Of a DNA stretch of 64,000 nt, positions 45,940 to 53,736 are shown piece after piece. A program made the position numbers and the translations under genes. The number at the start of each line of letters is the position of its first letter. The stretch's first letter is position 1. Under the pieces are notes generated by a model. It was given only the letters and a program-made list of their open reading frames with translations. It did not search any database and had not been told where the DNA came from. The stretch is from Halopelagius inordinatus. GTDB lineage: Archaea > Halobacteriota > Halobacteria > Halobacteriales > Haloferacaceae. The stretch is taken from NCBI RefSeq assembly GCF_900113245.1, contig NZ_FOOQ01000001.1, positions 868,001 through 932,000 on the forward strand, read 5' to 3'.

Positions 45940-47469
45940 ATGGTCCACACGGATCTCCCTCCATCCGTATCCAGCGCCCGCGGTCGTCTCTCCGCCGCGG
46001 TCGCCTCCCGATTCGGCATCGACGCGCGGGCGTTGGCCGCGTTGCGCATCTCGCTCGGACTCCTGTTGTTCGCGGACCTACTACTTCGCGCGCGCCATCT
46101 CGACGCGTTCTACACCGACTTCGGCGTCCTGCCCCGTTCGGTGCTCTACGAACAGTATCCGACGGTCTCGCAGTTCTCGTTTCACACGCTGTCGGGCGAC
46201 GCTTGGGTCCAAGCTCTGTTTTTCGGTCTCGCCGGCGCGTTCGCGGTGTCGCTTCTCTTCGGCTACCGCACCCGGACGGCGTCGCTTCTGTCGTTGGTGT
46301 TTTTCGTCTCTCTGTCCGCCCGCAACCCCGGCGTGTTGAACGGCGGCGACTCGCTTCTCTGTCGCCTCCTCTTTTGGGGTCTGTTTTTGCCGTTGGGCGA
46401 ACGCTGGTCTCTCGACGCGCGTCGGCGCACGGGCGAACCCAGAGACCGAATCGCGTCCCTCGCGTCCGCCGCGCTGTTGCTCCAAATCGTCCTCGTCTAC
46501 TCCGTCAACGCCGTCTTCAAACTCAGAGGCGACCTCTGGGTCGGCGGCGAGGCGGTCCGGTACGTCCTGAGCCTCCAGCAGTTCACCGTGCGGTTCGGTG
46601 ACTCACTCGCGCAGTTTCCGGTGGTCCTCCGCGTCGCCGACGCCGTCTGGTTGGGACTCGTCGTCGCCGCTCCGTGTTTGATTCTCCTGCGAGGACGGAC
46701 GCGGGCCGCGTTCGTCTCGCTTTTCGTCGGCACGCACGCGGGAATGTTTCTGACGATGCGTCTCGGACTGTTTCCGCTCGTCTCCATCACCGCGCTCTCG
46801 GTGTTCCTTCCGTCGTCGTCGTGGGACCGGCTCACCGCCCGACTGTCGAACCCGGCCGAACGGGCGGCGCGCCGGGTCGGTCCGAGCGACCGGTTCGGCC
46901 GAATCCGTCCGTCGGTGTCGCCGCTCTCGCTCACCCCTCGGGTGGTCGCCTCGCTCGCGGCGTCGATTCGACGAACCGCGGCGCGCATCGCTCCCGCCGT
47001 CGTCGCCGCCTCGCTTGCGGCGATTCTCGTCTGGAACGCCGCGGCCGTCGGGGTGGTCGCGGTGCCCGGTGAGAACCCGCGAGTCGACCCCACGGAACAC
47101 ACCTGGGATATGTTCGCGCCGTATCCGCTGACGACCGACGGCTGGTACGCCGCCCCGGGGACGCTCGAATCCGGCGACCGGGTGGACGCCTTCTATCTCT
47201 CCTCGCCCGTCGGCGACGACCGACCCGACACGTCCGAGATGTATCCGAGCGCCCGGTGGCGGAAGTATCTGGTCGGCGTGCGGTACTCCGAGAGCGAACG
47301 GCTCGAACGCGGCGTCGCGGGCTATCTCTGTCGGCGGTGGAACGCCACCCACGAGGACGACCTGACGAACGTCACCGTCTACTACGTCGAGCAACCGACC
47401 CGACTCGACGGCCCGGAACCGACGAGGCGCGTCGAACTGACTCACCGGAACTGTTCGACCGGCGCGTGA
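45940..47469 (+). CDS. HTTM-domain membrane protein
   Basis: A 509-residue polytopic protein. The first ~300 residues carry the HTTM (horizontally transferred transmembrane) domain with ALAALRISLGLLLFADLLLR at the start and ARNPGVLNGGDSLLCRLLFW, the conserved region shared with vitamin-K-dependent gamma-carboxylases. The C-terminal ~130 residues form an extracytoplasmic domain (VPGENPRVDPTEHTWDMFAP) with the region ending in an anchor-free tail. A clear TATA element (ataattcattat, 45902-45913) indicates a leaderless transcript. Catalytic activity is not established for haloarchaeal members. Confidence 0.87.
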   Translation: MVHTDLPPSVSSARGRLSAAVASRFGIDARALAALRISLGLLLFADLLLRARHLDAFYTDFGVLPRSVLYEQYPTVSQFSFHTLSGDAWVQALFFGLAGAFAVSLLFGYRTRTASLLSLVFFVSLSARNPGVLNGGDSLLCRLLFWGLFLPLGERWSLDARRRTGEPRDRIASLASAALLLQIVLVYSVNAVFKLRGDLWVGGEAVRYVLSLQQFTVRFGDSLAQFPVVLRVADAVWLGLVVAAPCLILLRGRTRAAFVSLFVGTHAGMFLTMRLGLFPLVSITALSVFLPSSSWDRLTARLSNPAERAARRVGPSDRFGRIRPSVSPLSLTPRVVASLAASIRRTAARIAPAVVAASLAAILVWNAAAVGVVAVPGENPRVDPTEHTWDMFAPYPLTTDGWYAAPGTLESGDRVDAFYLSSPVGDDRPDTSEMYPSARWRKYLVGVRYSESERLERGVAGYLCRRWNATHEDDLTNVTVYYVEQPTRLDGPEPTRRVELTHRNCSTGA

Positions 47470-47616
47470 GTCACCCGCACCCTTCGTGTGTCGTGTCAAC
47501 TCGTGCCGGTCGACGAGCGCGAAGAGTAACACCCTTATTGTGGCGTCGAAAACAAGGGAGTAAGCGCCGGTGTGGAGGCGGACGCGGTCCGTCGATGCTC
47601 GGTGCGAACGAACTGA

Positions 47617-47687
47617 GCGCCGGTGGTCTAGTGGTAGGACCTGAGCCTTCCAAGCTCATGGCCCGGGTTCAAATCCCGGCCGGCGCA
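47617..47687 (+). tRNA. tRNA-Gly (anticodon UCC)
   Basis: A 71-nt cloverleaf. Acceptor GCGCCGG pairs with CCGGCGC, with discriminator A. D-arm GTCT/GGAC. Anticodon arm TGAGC-CTTCCAA-GCTCA with anticodon TCC. T-arm CCGGG-TTCAAAT-CCCGG. It carries no encoded CCA. It reads GGA/GGG codons. The sequence immediately downstream changes to lower GC and unfamiliar genes, so this tRNA probably marks the edge of an inserted island. Confidence 0.97.
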
Positions 47688-47696
47688 TTCCTTTCT

Positions 47697-47780
47697 ATGA
47701 TGAATCGGAGTCACAGCTTTTCGCCAGACAGCGGCGGTGTCATCGGTCTAAAGACCAAAACGGCGCTGTGATTTCATCAT
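47697..47780. repeat. Nested inverted repeat just after tRNA-Gly
   Basis: ATGATGAA (47697-47704) and TCACAGC (47711-47717) are matched by GCTGTGA (47765-47771) and TTCATCAT (47773-47780), forming two perfect stem blocks around a central perfect hairpin GGTCT-AA-AGACC (47745-47756). A direct repeat ATGAATCGG also occurs at both ends. This could be a structured RNA, a terminator/regulatory element or an element-end structure. From here to 47999 I see no supported gene; a 65-codon frame at 47779-47976 has no halophilic character. Confidence 0.4.
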
Positions 47781-47999
47781 GAATCGGAATGGGGGTTCCT
47801 TCCGTCGTGCGATTGGCGTAGAGTATTATTTTCAGGAGAGGATGATAAGTGCTCATCTCGGGTCGAGTATCGACCATACTATCCGTGCCAAACGGACTTC
47901 CCAAGGTCTACTCGGTGAACTCGGAACATACGGACAGGGTACGTCTCTATGGCGGTCATGTGCTACTGCTGAGTGACCACCGATAGTTGAGTCGAGAAA

Positions 48000-48286
48000 C
48001 TATCTTTCCGTCTCGATTTCCCATGACCCGTCCGAATAGGCACGGAGGTATTCGATGCTGTCTCCCTCGTCGTATCCGCTGTAATCTATTGCCGATAAGT
48101 CATCTATCGCGGCGTTCCAGCCGGACGCCGATGCGAAGCGAGAGCTCGCCTCCACAAACAAGGAGAGGTCGTCAATCGGATCGTTAGGACACTCAGCGGA
48201 GACGGAGGTGAGTTCTGGTTATATTGTGTTGACAATCGGCAATCGTTTCGCTGTCACTTCGAGCTCAACTTCGACTTTTTACTCAT
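48000..48286 (-). pseudogene. Broken small gene: frameshift after start plus internal stop
   Basis: An ATG (48286) lies 2 nt after the stop of the upstream 90-residue gene. After ATG AGT AAA the run of five A residues puts the frame out by one. If a sixth A were present, the frame would read MSKKVEVELEVTAKRLPIV then NTI, meet TAA at 48219-48221, and continue PELTSVSAECPNDP...YLRAYSDGSWEIETER to TAG at 48000. The downstream part is clearly acidic haloarchaeal coding sequence of about 72 codons with no start of its own. I infer a ~95-residue gene disabled by two changes. Confidence 0.5.
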
Positions 48287-48288
48287 CT

Positions 48289-48561
48289 TCAGAACTCAAG
48301 CATGGTCTCGCGGTCGTAGTCTGGGCGGTGGCGAAGCTCCCGACTAATCAACTCAAGCTTCTCTTCCTGTCGGTGGACTTCCTCAAGGCAGATTGTGATA
48401 CCGTAGTGGTCGCCGTTCTTGCGTTCAGCTTCCAGAGTCTCTGTTACCTCTGTCAAGTGTCGGTAAGCCGAATTAGCTTCGTCGGCCAGTTTCTCTGTTG
48501 GCAGTGATTGGTACTGTTCTTGGAGAGCAGACACCTCTGCTGGAGGCAGTACGCTCTTCAT
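48289..48561 (-). CDS. Small helical (coiled-coil-like) protein
   Basis: A 90-residue protein, acidic and almost entirely helical, with heptad-like spacing (ALQEQYQSLPTEKLADEANS, LTEVTETLEAERKNGDH, LEEVHRQEEKLELISREL). Not recognised. Its ATG overlaps the stop of the zinc-ribbon gene by four bases (ATGA), and the broken gene follows directly, so the three formed one operon. Lower GC than the core chromosome. Confidence 0.65.
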   Translation of the reverse strand: MKSVLPPAEVSALQEQYQSLPTEKLADEANSAYRHLTEVTETLEAERKNGDHYGITICLEEVHRQEEKLELISRELRHRPDYDRETMLEF

Positions 48562-48743
48562 CTTTTGTCACCTTCCAATATCCCAGTGTACTGGGGCGTC
48601 CCGAACGCTTCCTGAACCAACCACCCAGTTCTCTCGCAAGTTCCGCACCGGTACTGTTCATGGACAACCGTGAGTTCACTACCTTGCGTGAAGCCGTGCT
48701 GGACGGTGAGGAATCCGTCTTCTCTACAGATTTTGCATTTCAT
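48558..48743 (-). CDS. Zinc-ribbon-like small protein
   Basis: A 61-residue protein with two CxxC knuckles: MKCKIC at residues 3-6 and CGTC about 30 residues later, separated by beta-strand-like sequence (GFLTVQHGFTQGSELTVVHE). This is a single small zinc ribbon, possibly nucleic-acid-binding or a regulator. It is first in a three-gene operon with translational overlap to the next gene. Confidence 0.65.
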   Translation of the reverse strand: MKCKICREDGFLTVQHGFTQGSELTVVHEQYRCGTCERTGWLVQEAFGTPQYTGILEGDKR

Positions 48744-48923
48744 TTCTATCTATGGCGACGTTATATCGCCAAGGCCGCCAGAGGGAATCGAACCCCGTTG
48801 ACAGTCACCAGACTGACGGCAGATTTTCCTTGTTTCGACGCGGATTACAGCATCGGCTGGTCAAACGTGGGTTCGGGACTCTGACCGAACAAGTACCGAC
48901 TGTCCAACGAATGGGACGTTCGC

Positions 48924-49208
48924 TTAGTCCGAGTGGAACTGCTGATTGAGTTCAATAACTCGTTCTGATGGTTGATACGGTTCAGCTGTGTCGCGCCGAA
49001 GCTGAATTGACTTCACAACCTCAGTTAAATCGTCTTGGCACTGTGCGGTGGCGATCGATTCATCGGGGTAGACCGTACTGATGTCTGCGTGGAACAACGT
49101 CTGTGCCACGTCAAGAGCATCTATACTCATCGAGAGCACCTTCTCGATGTTGTCCAACAGTGCTTCATACTCTGCCTCACTCATAGGCTCGATTTTGTTA
49201 TGCTTCAT
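48924..49208 (-). CDS. Hypothetical small acidic protein
   Basis: A 94-residue acidic, mainly helical protein (MSEAEYEALLDNIEKVLSMS, IATAQCQDDLTEVVKSIQ). Not recognised. A TATA-like ctaatact lies about 30 nt upstream in the 100-nt region shared with the divergent winged-helix gene. The interval 48744-48923 upstream of the next operon has no supported gene. Confidence 0.6.
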   Translation of the reverse strand: MKHNKIEPMSEAEYEALLDNIEKVLSMSIDALDVAQTLFHADISTVYPDESIATAQCQDDLTEVVKSIQLRRDTAEPYQPSERVIELNQQFHSD

Positions 49209-49307
49209 GTTTGCCTATATGGTGAGAAGAAGTATTAGTACATAAAGACTCGGATTATGCCCCACATATGGCAAGATAATTATCGTCGGAACTCTCTTAC
49301 GAGTAAT
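49209..49307. promoter_or_regulatory. Divergent promoter region
   Basis: This A/T-rich 99-nt gap separates a leftward gene (start 49208) and a rightward winged-helix gene (start 49308). TATA-like sequences face each way: agtattagta near 49230-49240 for the left gene and aagataattatc near 49273-49284 for the right gene, each about 27-30 nt from its ATG. The winged-helix protein could autoregulate here. Confidence 0.45.
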
Positions 49308-49559
49308 ATGACACTCCGCGACCGGGTTTGGGATGCCGTGCTGTGCGAACTTGCAACCGAGGACGCACAGTTCAAAATAAGCGAACTCGACTTTGATGAC
49401 TCCCAGAGGCACACCGTGAGGCGGGTCCTTCGAGAAATGGAGAATCTTTCATGGCTGGAGCGGACCAGCGATGTTGGCCGTATCTGGTACGCTGGAGAGA
49501 AAGCCAGACGGTATGTAAAGTTGTCCGAGGAGGCAGAGCTATTAGAAAACGAGAGTTGA
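49308..49559 (+). CDS. Short winged-helix DNA-binding protein (DISARM-left flank)
   Basis: An 83-residue protein starting MTLRDRVWDAVLCELA. It has a winged-helix pattern with recognition-helix segment QRHTVRRVLREMENLSWLER and wing GRIWYAGEKARRY. It is clearly related to the protein encoded at 62650-62895 (shared LRD.VW, HTVRRVLREME, WL.R and GE.A). An upstream extension of the frame to 49257 has no support because the TATA-like box at about 49278 predicts a start at the ATG. A regulatory role is inferred. Confidence 0.75.
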   Translation: MTLRDRVWDAVLCELATEDAQFKISELDFDDSQRHTVRRVLREMENLSWLERTSDVGRIWYAGEKARRYVKLSEEAELLENES

Positions 49560-49635
49560 GATAGTACATTTCCAGCGTTCACCTCGGCGATCTCCTTAGT
49601 GAAACGACGAAATCCGCGACTTAAACGTATGTATC

Positions 49636-49866
49636 TTGGCTGATGAGAGTTGCATCCCTCTGCGACTTTATGTGCTGGCCCACATTTTTACGTCTGCTAG
49701 AGATGGTGTGAACTATCTCTCCCACCGAAGCATCCTCTTGGAAGCTCGAACGACCTTGCAAACATCTGCACACGAATTCATCTGTACCGTTATCCAACAA
49801 CTGACTAATGACCCAAGTGTTCAAGATGTTTCTCTGACTCGTAGACAATATGCCCGAATACAGTGA
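49636..49866 (+). CDS. Possible small protein, weakly supported
   Basis: A 76-codon frame from TTG 49636, overlapping the next gene by 17 nt. The predicted product is helical (RSILLEARTTLQTSAHEFIC) but not acidic, and a frame of equal length exists on the opposite strand. The only start codon is TTG. It may be coding or chance. Confidence 0.25.
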   Translation: MADESCIPLRLYVLAHIFTSARDGVNYLSHRSILLEARTTLQTSAHEFICTVIQQLTNDPSVQDVSLTRRQYARIQ

Positions 49867-50215
49867 ATCAGACCTACCATCGGAAACGATCTCTGTCGAT
49901 GGACGAACGTGGCGGCGAGAAAGGTTTGAACGTGATGGATACCGCTGGGTTCGGGAGATGGAAGAAAATGAATACGATTGGGACCCAGAAGCAGATGGTG
50001 TTTCTCTCGTTGCAACTGACGTCCCAATTCGTGCCGTAAGCCTGCAGTTCGTTGATAATGAATGGTACGTGGAGGGAGCAGAAACTGCTGGGCCAGATTA
50101 CCATCGACCCGGATTCACCGAGGTCATTAGTAGTGAATTCACAGCCTCGTTTCCTGAAGGATCAGAGACAGAAGCATTTGCAAAAGTCGAAGAGATCATA
50201 TCTGAGATTAGCTGA
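49850..50215 (+). CDS. Hypothetical acidic protein upstream of DISARM
   Basis: A 121-residue strongly acidic soluble protein, not recognised. It has a tryptophan-rich N-terminal region (RTWRRERFERDGYRWVREME) followed by a beta-rich middle (DVPIRAVSLQFVDNEWYVEG) and a helical end. No catalytic motif. It ends 170 nt before the methyltransferase gene on the same strand but appears separated from it by a promoter. Confidence 0.65.
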   Translation: MPEYSESDLPSETISVDGRTWRRERFERDGYRWVREMEENEYDWDPEADGVSLVATDVPIRAVSLQFVDNEWYVEGAETAGPDYHRPGFTEVISSEFTASFPEGSETEAFAKVEEIISEIS

Positions 50216-50320
50216 TTTAGAAGCTCTGTACCGTATCATAGACAAGTCAAGGGAACCTATGCTAGAAACTTGAACGTATAAATGATGGATGTTTGTCTAG
50301 TCTAAAAACGAACGACGGAA

Positions 50321-50330
50321 TTTTTATAAT
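50321..50330 (+). promoter_or_regulatory. TATA box upstream of the DISARM methyltransferase
   Basis: The sequence tttttataat is the strongest TATA-like element before the ATG at 50386. It predicts a transcript start near 50352 and a leader of roughly 34 nt. It probably drives at least drmMII. Confidence 0.5.
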
Positions 50331-50385
50331 GTCCTTCCTTGGAATACGTATCAACTGACGTAGAGCATAGTGAGGAATACATAAA

Positions 50386-51387
50386 ATGTCAAGATTTGAA
50401 TTTGTAGATTTGTTTTCCGGTATCGGAGGGACTCGTGCCGCTTATGAACGAGAGGGTGGTGAGTGTGTGTTCTCCTGTGAAATCGATGGAGACGCCCAAG
50501 AGGTCTACGAGAAGAACTGGGACGAACCCGTTACTGAACAGGACATCCGTCACGTTGAAGCAGAGGCGGTTCCTCCGCACGACCTCCTGCTAGCGTGCTG
50601 GCCCTGTCCGTCGTTCAGTCAGATGGGCAAGCTCGATGGACTCGAAGACGAACGGGGGATGTTGTTCTACCACATCGTTCAGATTCTGAAGGAGAAACAA
50701 CCCAAGGCATTCATGCTGGAGAATGTCAAGAACCTCCGCTTTGTCAAGGACGGCTCTGCCTACGAGACTGTCGTGAATGCACTCCGTGAGTGCGGCTATA
50801 CAGTTCACAGTGAGGTACTGAACGCACTTGACTTCGGCCTCCCCCAGCATCGCGAGCGTCTTATTATCGTGGGCTTCCGCGACGACATCGCCCCCAAAGA
50901 GTTTGATTTCCCAACCGAGAACGAGAACGCACTCAGAACCGAGGATAAACAGCGTGCGGCCCTTGCAGATATTCTCGAAGATAACCCTGATGAGAAGTAC
51001 TTCGCCAGCGATAAGGTGCAGACAGACCGCCTTGATGCAGTTGATGACCCATCCACCGTGCCAGAACCTTCCGTCTGGCATGAAAACCGGAGTGGGTTGG
51101 TAACAACGCGTCCGTACTCGGGAACACTCCGCGCGTCATCCTCGTGGCACTACTTGCTCATCAACGGAAAGCGCAACCCAACGGTTCGTGAGCTTCTCCG
51201 ATTGCAGGGATTCCCCGAATGGTTCGAGATTTCTGATTCGAATCGCTCCCGGGCTCGTCGGCTCACTGGGAATACAGTTCCCATTCCGATGGTCCACACA
51301 GTCGCGAAAGCGTTGCTGGAGGAACTGAACATCGACGACACCTCTGCATCAGAACGGAGTATCGAGACGGCCATGTCTAACAAGTAG
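50386..51387 (+). CDS. drmMII: DISARM DNA (cytosine-5) methyltransferase
   Basis: A 333-residue 5mC methyltransferase. Motif I is FVDLFSGIGGTRAAY. Motif IV is PCPSFSQMG with catalytic Cys74 (Pro replaces the usual Gln after Cys). Motif VI is ENVKNL (E112), motif VIII is QHRERL (154-159), and the final motif is LTGNTVPIPM. In class 2 DISARM such an enzyme methylates host DNA so that the restriction part spares it. The target-recognition region (about 190-270) differs enough that the recognised sequence cannot be predicted. GC is lower than in the core chromosome. Confidence 0.92.
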   Translation: MSRFEFVDLFSGIGGTRAAYEREGGECVFSCEIDGDAQEVYEKNWDEPVTEQDIRHVEAEAVPPHDLLLACWPCPSFSQMGKLDGLEDERGMLFYHIVQILKEKQPKAFMLENVKNLRFVKDGSAYETVVNALRECGYTVHSEVLNALDFGLPQHRERLIIVGFRDDIAPKEFDFPTENENALRTEDKQRAALADILEDNPDEKYFASDKVQTDRLDAVDDPSTVPEPSVWHENRSGLVTTRPYSGTLRASSSWHYLLINGKRNPTVRELLRLQGFPEWFEISDSNRSRARRLTGNTVPIPMVHTVAKALLEELNIDDTSASERSIETAMSNK

Positions 51388-51460
51388 GATATGGTGAAAT
51401 ACCCTCACCATAACATCTTAATACGGATCATCAACTACATGAATAGGGGCTCTATACCAG

Positions 51461-53686
51461 ATGAATGCAATTACAAAACGCGCCGATGCCTGTCGTCAGC
51501 GCGTCTTTATGGGTGGCTTCCACGATGGTACCATCCAAACCGACGGGACGCCGTTTCACCTCGGAACATCCGAGTGCGCTCTCGTCGAAGAAGCTCTCAG
51601 GAAGATTGAGCAGGGACAATCCTACCTTATCCATAACCCATTCCCGACGAAATCCCTACCAGTCGCCTTCATCGCATCGTATGCCTACTCGCAGAACCCA
51701 TCTATCCCGACAGGCGATGGTCTACCGATGCTCGTGTTTCCAGCATCCTCGCAGGGGTATCTAGGTGAGATAGACCAGTTTCACTTCTCAACGACGCAGA
51801 AAGCCAAGCATAACAAGACGCCGCTCATCCCGCGTCATCCCATCGACGCTCTCTCCGAGCAGGGCGACCGGTGGGGTGTCTATACGGCGAAATCGGGATT
51901 CACCTTCGACCACGAACATCACGATGCGCCCGTCGGAGCGGTGTTCGTTGACCTTCGGAAGCCCGAGTGGAGCGAACGGAATTTCGACCGTATCGAGGAG
52001 TTCTGTGAGGAACACCCCGACGTACCCGCCATCTTTTACACCGACGAGATGGGGCCCGCCGCCGAACTCACCGAGGGCCGCATCGAATCCCGCACGCTCC
52101 ACATCACGAACAGCGTACTTGGGCGAGCCCCGCCTGTGGAGGTCGAAACGGGCGAAAGCGACCTGACGACTCAAGAGCGAATCATCACGTCCGGGGACAT
52201 CGAGATACTCCAGTTCCCCGTCACCGACGAGGGCGTCGGCTCGCTCCTCCCCGAACTCATCGACCTGAAGAACCGGTGCCAGAACCGCGACCTCGCATAC
52301 GTCGAGGTTGCCCGCGTGTTCAACCGGCTCACGAAACAACCGTTTAAACCCATCTACTGGTCGCGTACCGTCGGGGCGAACGCCTTCTACGACGATGTGC
52401 CCGGCTACATCGAACGCATCGAGACGCGCGCTGACAACATCGGCTCGGGGAGTGACCTGCTGTACACGTACGCCCGGAAGGCCAACGAGGTACAGGGGCA
52501 TCTCAACGACTGCCACGTTCTACAGAACACCGTCCTCGACGCGATTCAGCGCGCAGGCGATGACGACGCCCAATCACGGTTCGTCGTCAAGAACTCCGCC
52601 GAGCTTGATGCCCTACGCCTCGCCGCAACTGACACCGGTTACGCCATTCCCGAGAACGTTGAAATCGTTGAGCGTGCGGACGTGACGCCGATGCCGGACG
52701 TGCGATACGTGTTCCTCTACCCGCCGTACGCCGACGACTACGTGTACGGGTTCCCACCCTCGAAGCAGGTAGCGTTCATCCACAACGCTCTCTGGTCAAA
52801 CTACGTCCGCAAATCGGCGGCGAGCGCTACCGAGGACATCTCGGTCAGCCACAACTCGACGAGTATCGGCCGATCTGGAACCGTTGGGGACGTAGAAGAC
52901 CACGTGTTCGACATCGACACGCTGGAAAGCGACATCGAGGGGTATCTCCGAACTGCCGACTTCGGTGGCTCACCCTCGTCGTCCGCATCCGACGGTTCCG
53001 CGAGCGTCAAGGCCGACGACGGGTCGTCTACGCAATCGTTCCTGTTTCAGTTCGGCAACGGAGAGAGTCGCCGCTTCTCACCGGACGGTATCGTGACCAT
53101 CTACGAGGCCGAGAAGGCGCGCATCTCTCGCAAGAAGGCGAAGAACGTCTCCGAGGGCGAGGATGTCCTCCTGCTCAATAGCGTGACAGGCGACCTCTAC
53201 GACGTGTTGCTCGAATCCGCACACAAGCGGGAGGCCGTCCGAGAACACGAGCAAACCGTCGAGAACTGGCGTGGAGTCCTCGAACGTGGGCGAGCACGCG
53301 AGGAGATGGAGTACTCAGATGTGGTGGACGCCCTCCAAGAGCACGATTCAGAAATTGAAAGCTGGCACACTGTAAGAGCGTGGGAGAAAGGTCGCTACAT
53401 AGGCCCACTTGACGAAGGCGACTGTCGCCGCATCCTTCACATCTTCCGGCCCGAATTGGAAGGTATTCTGCTCGAACAGATTCACGAGCAAGTCTGGAAG
53501 GCGATGAAACACCTCCGGCTTCTCCATCGCCGGATGGGCCGCAACGTTCGTCGGGCGGTTGAAGCGGAATTCAACCCCTCTACAAGTGCGGGGTTCGGCG
53601 GAGATATCAACGAAAGTATGGTGAGAAATATCTCACGTGACATCGAACGAGAGACTGTCACACGAATTGCACGTACCGATGAATAG
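51461..53686 (+). CDS. drmE: DISARM protein DrmE
   Basis: A 741-residue protein. I assign DrmE from its position between the 5mC methyltransferase and drmA and from its size; class 2 DISARM is defined by this gene. No classic enzyme motif stands out. Visible parts are an N-terminal alpha/beta region (about 60-240, with LPMLVFPASS and VGAVFVDLRKP), a central domain including DVRYVFLYPPYADDYVYGFP (about 405-425), a serine/aspartate-rich linker near 500-525, and a charged helical C-terminus. No signal peptide or membrane helix. It starts 74 nt after drmMII. Confidence 0.75.
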   Translation: MNAITKRADACRQRVFMGGFHDGTIQTDGTPFHLGTSECALVEEALRKIEQGQSYLIHNPFPTKSLPVAFIASYAYSQNPSIPTGDGLPMLVFPASSQGYLGEIDQFHFSTTQKAKHNKTPLIPRHPIDALSEQGDRWGVYTAKSGFTFDHEHHDAPVGAVFVDLRKPEWSERNFDRIEEFCEEHPDVPAIFYTDEMGPAAELTEGRIESRTLHITNSVLGRAPPVEVETGESDLTTQERIITSGDIEILQFPVTDEGVGSLLPELIDLKNRCQNRDLAYVEVARVFNRLTKQPFKPIYWSRTVGANAFYDDVPGYIERIETRADNIGSGSDLLYTYARKANEVQGHLNDCHVLQNTVLDAIQRAGDDDAQSRFVVKNSAELDALRLAATDTGYAIPENVEIVERADVTPMPDVRYVFLYPPYADDYVYGFPPSKQVAFIHNALWSNYVRKSAASATEDISVSHNSTSIGRSGTVGDVEDHVFDIDTLESDIEGYLRTADFGGSPSSSASDGSASVKADDGSSTQSFLFQFGNGESRRFSPDGIVTIYEAEKARISRKKAKNVSEGEDVLLLNSVTGDLYDVLLESAHKREAVREHEQTVENWRGVLERGRAREEMEYSDVVDALQEHDSEIESWHTVRAWEKGRYIGPLDEGDCRRILHIFRPELEGILLEQIHEQVWKAMKHLRLLHRRMGRNVRRAVEAEFNPSTSAGFGGDINESMVRNISRDIERETVTRIARTDE

Positions 53687-53736
53687 AGTGAATAACCGCT
53701 TGTACATCAACGAGTTATAACCAAGAGAGCATACAC

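Noticed and set aside
47779-47976. 65-codon plus-strand frame after the tRNA
   Set aside because: Composition unlike halophilic proteins, no promoter at the proper distance, no similarity I recognise.
48208-48507. 99-codon plus-strand frame
   Set aside because: Antisense to the helical 90-residue gene, which has an ATGA overlap with its operon partner and acidic composition.
48760-48860. A complete tRNA on the minus strand
   Set aside because: Only a T-arm-like 3' part is present; no matching acceptor 5' strand, D-arm or seven-base anticodon loop could be folded.
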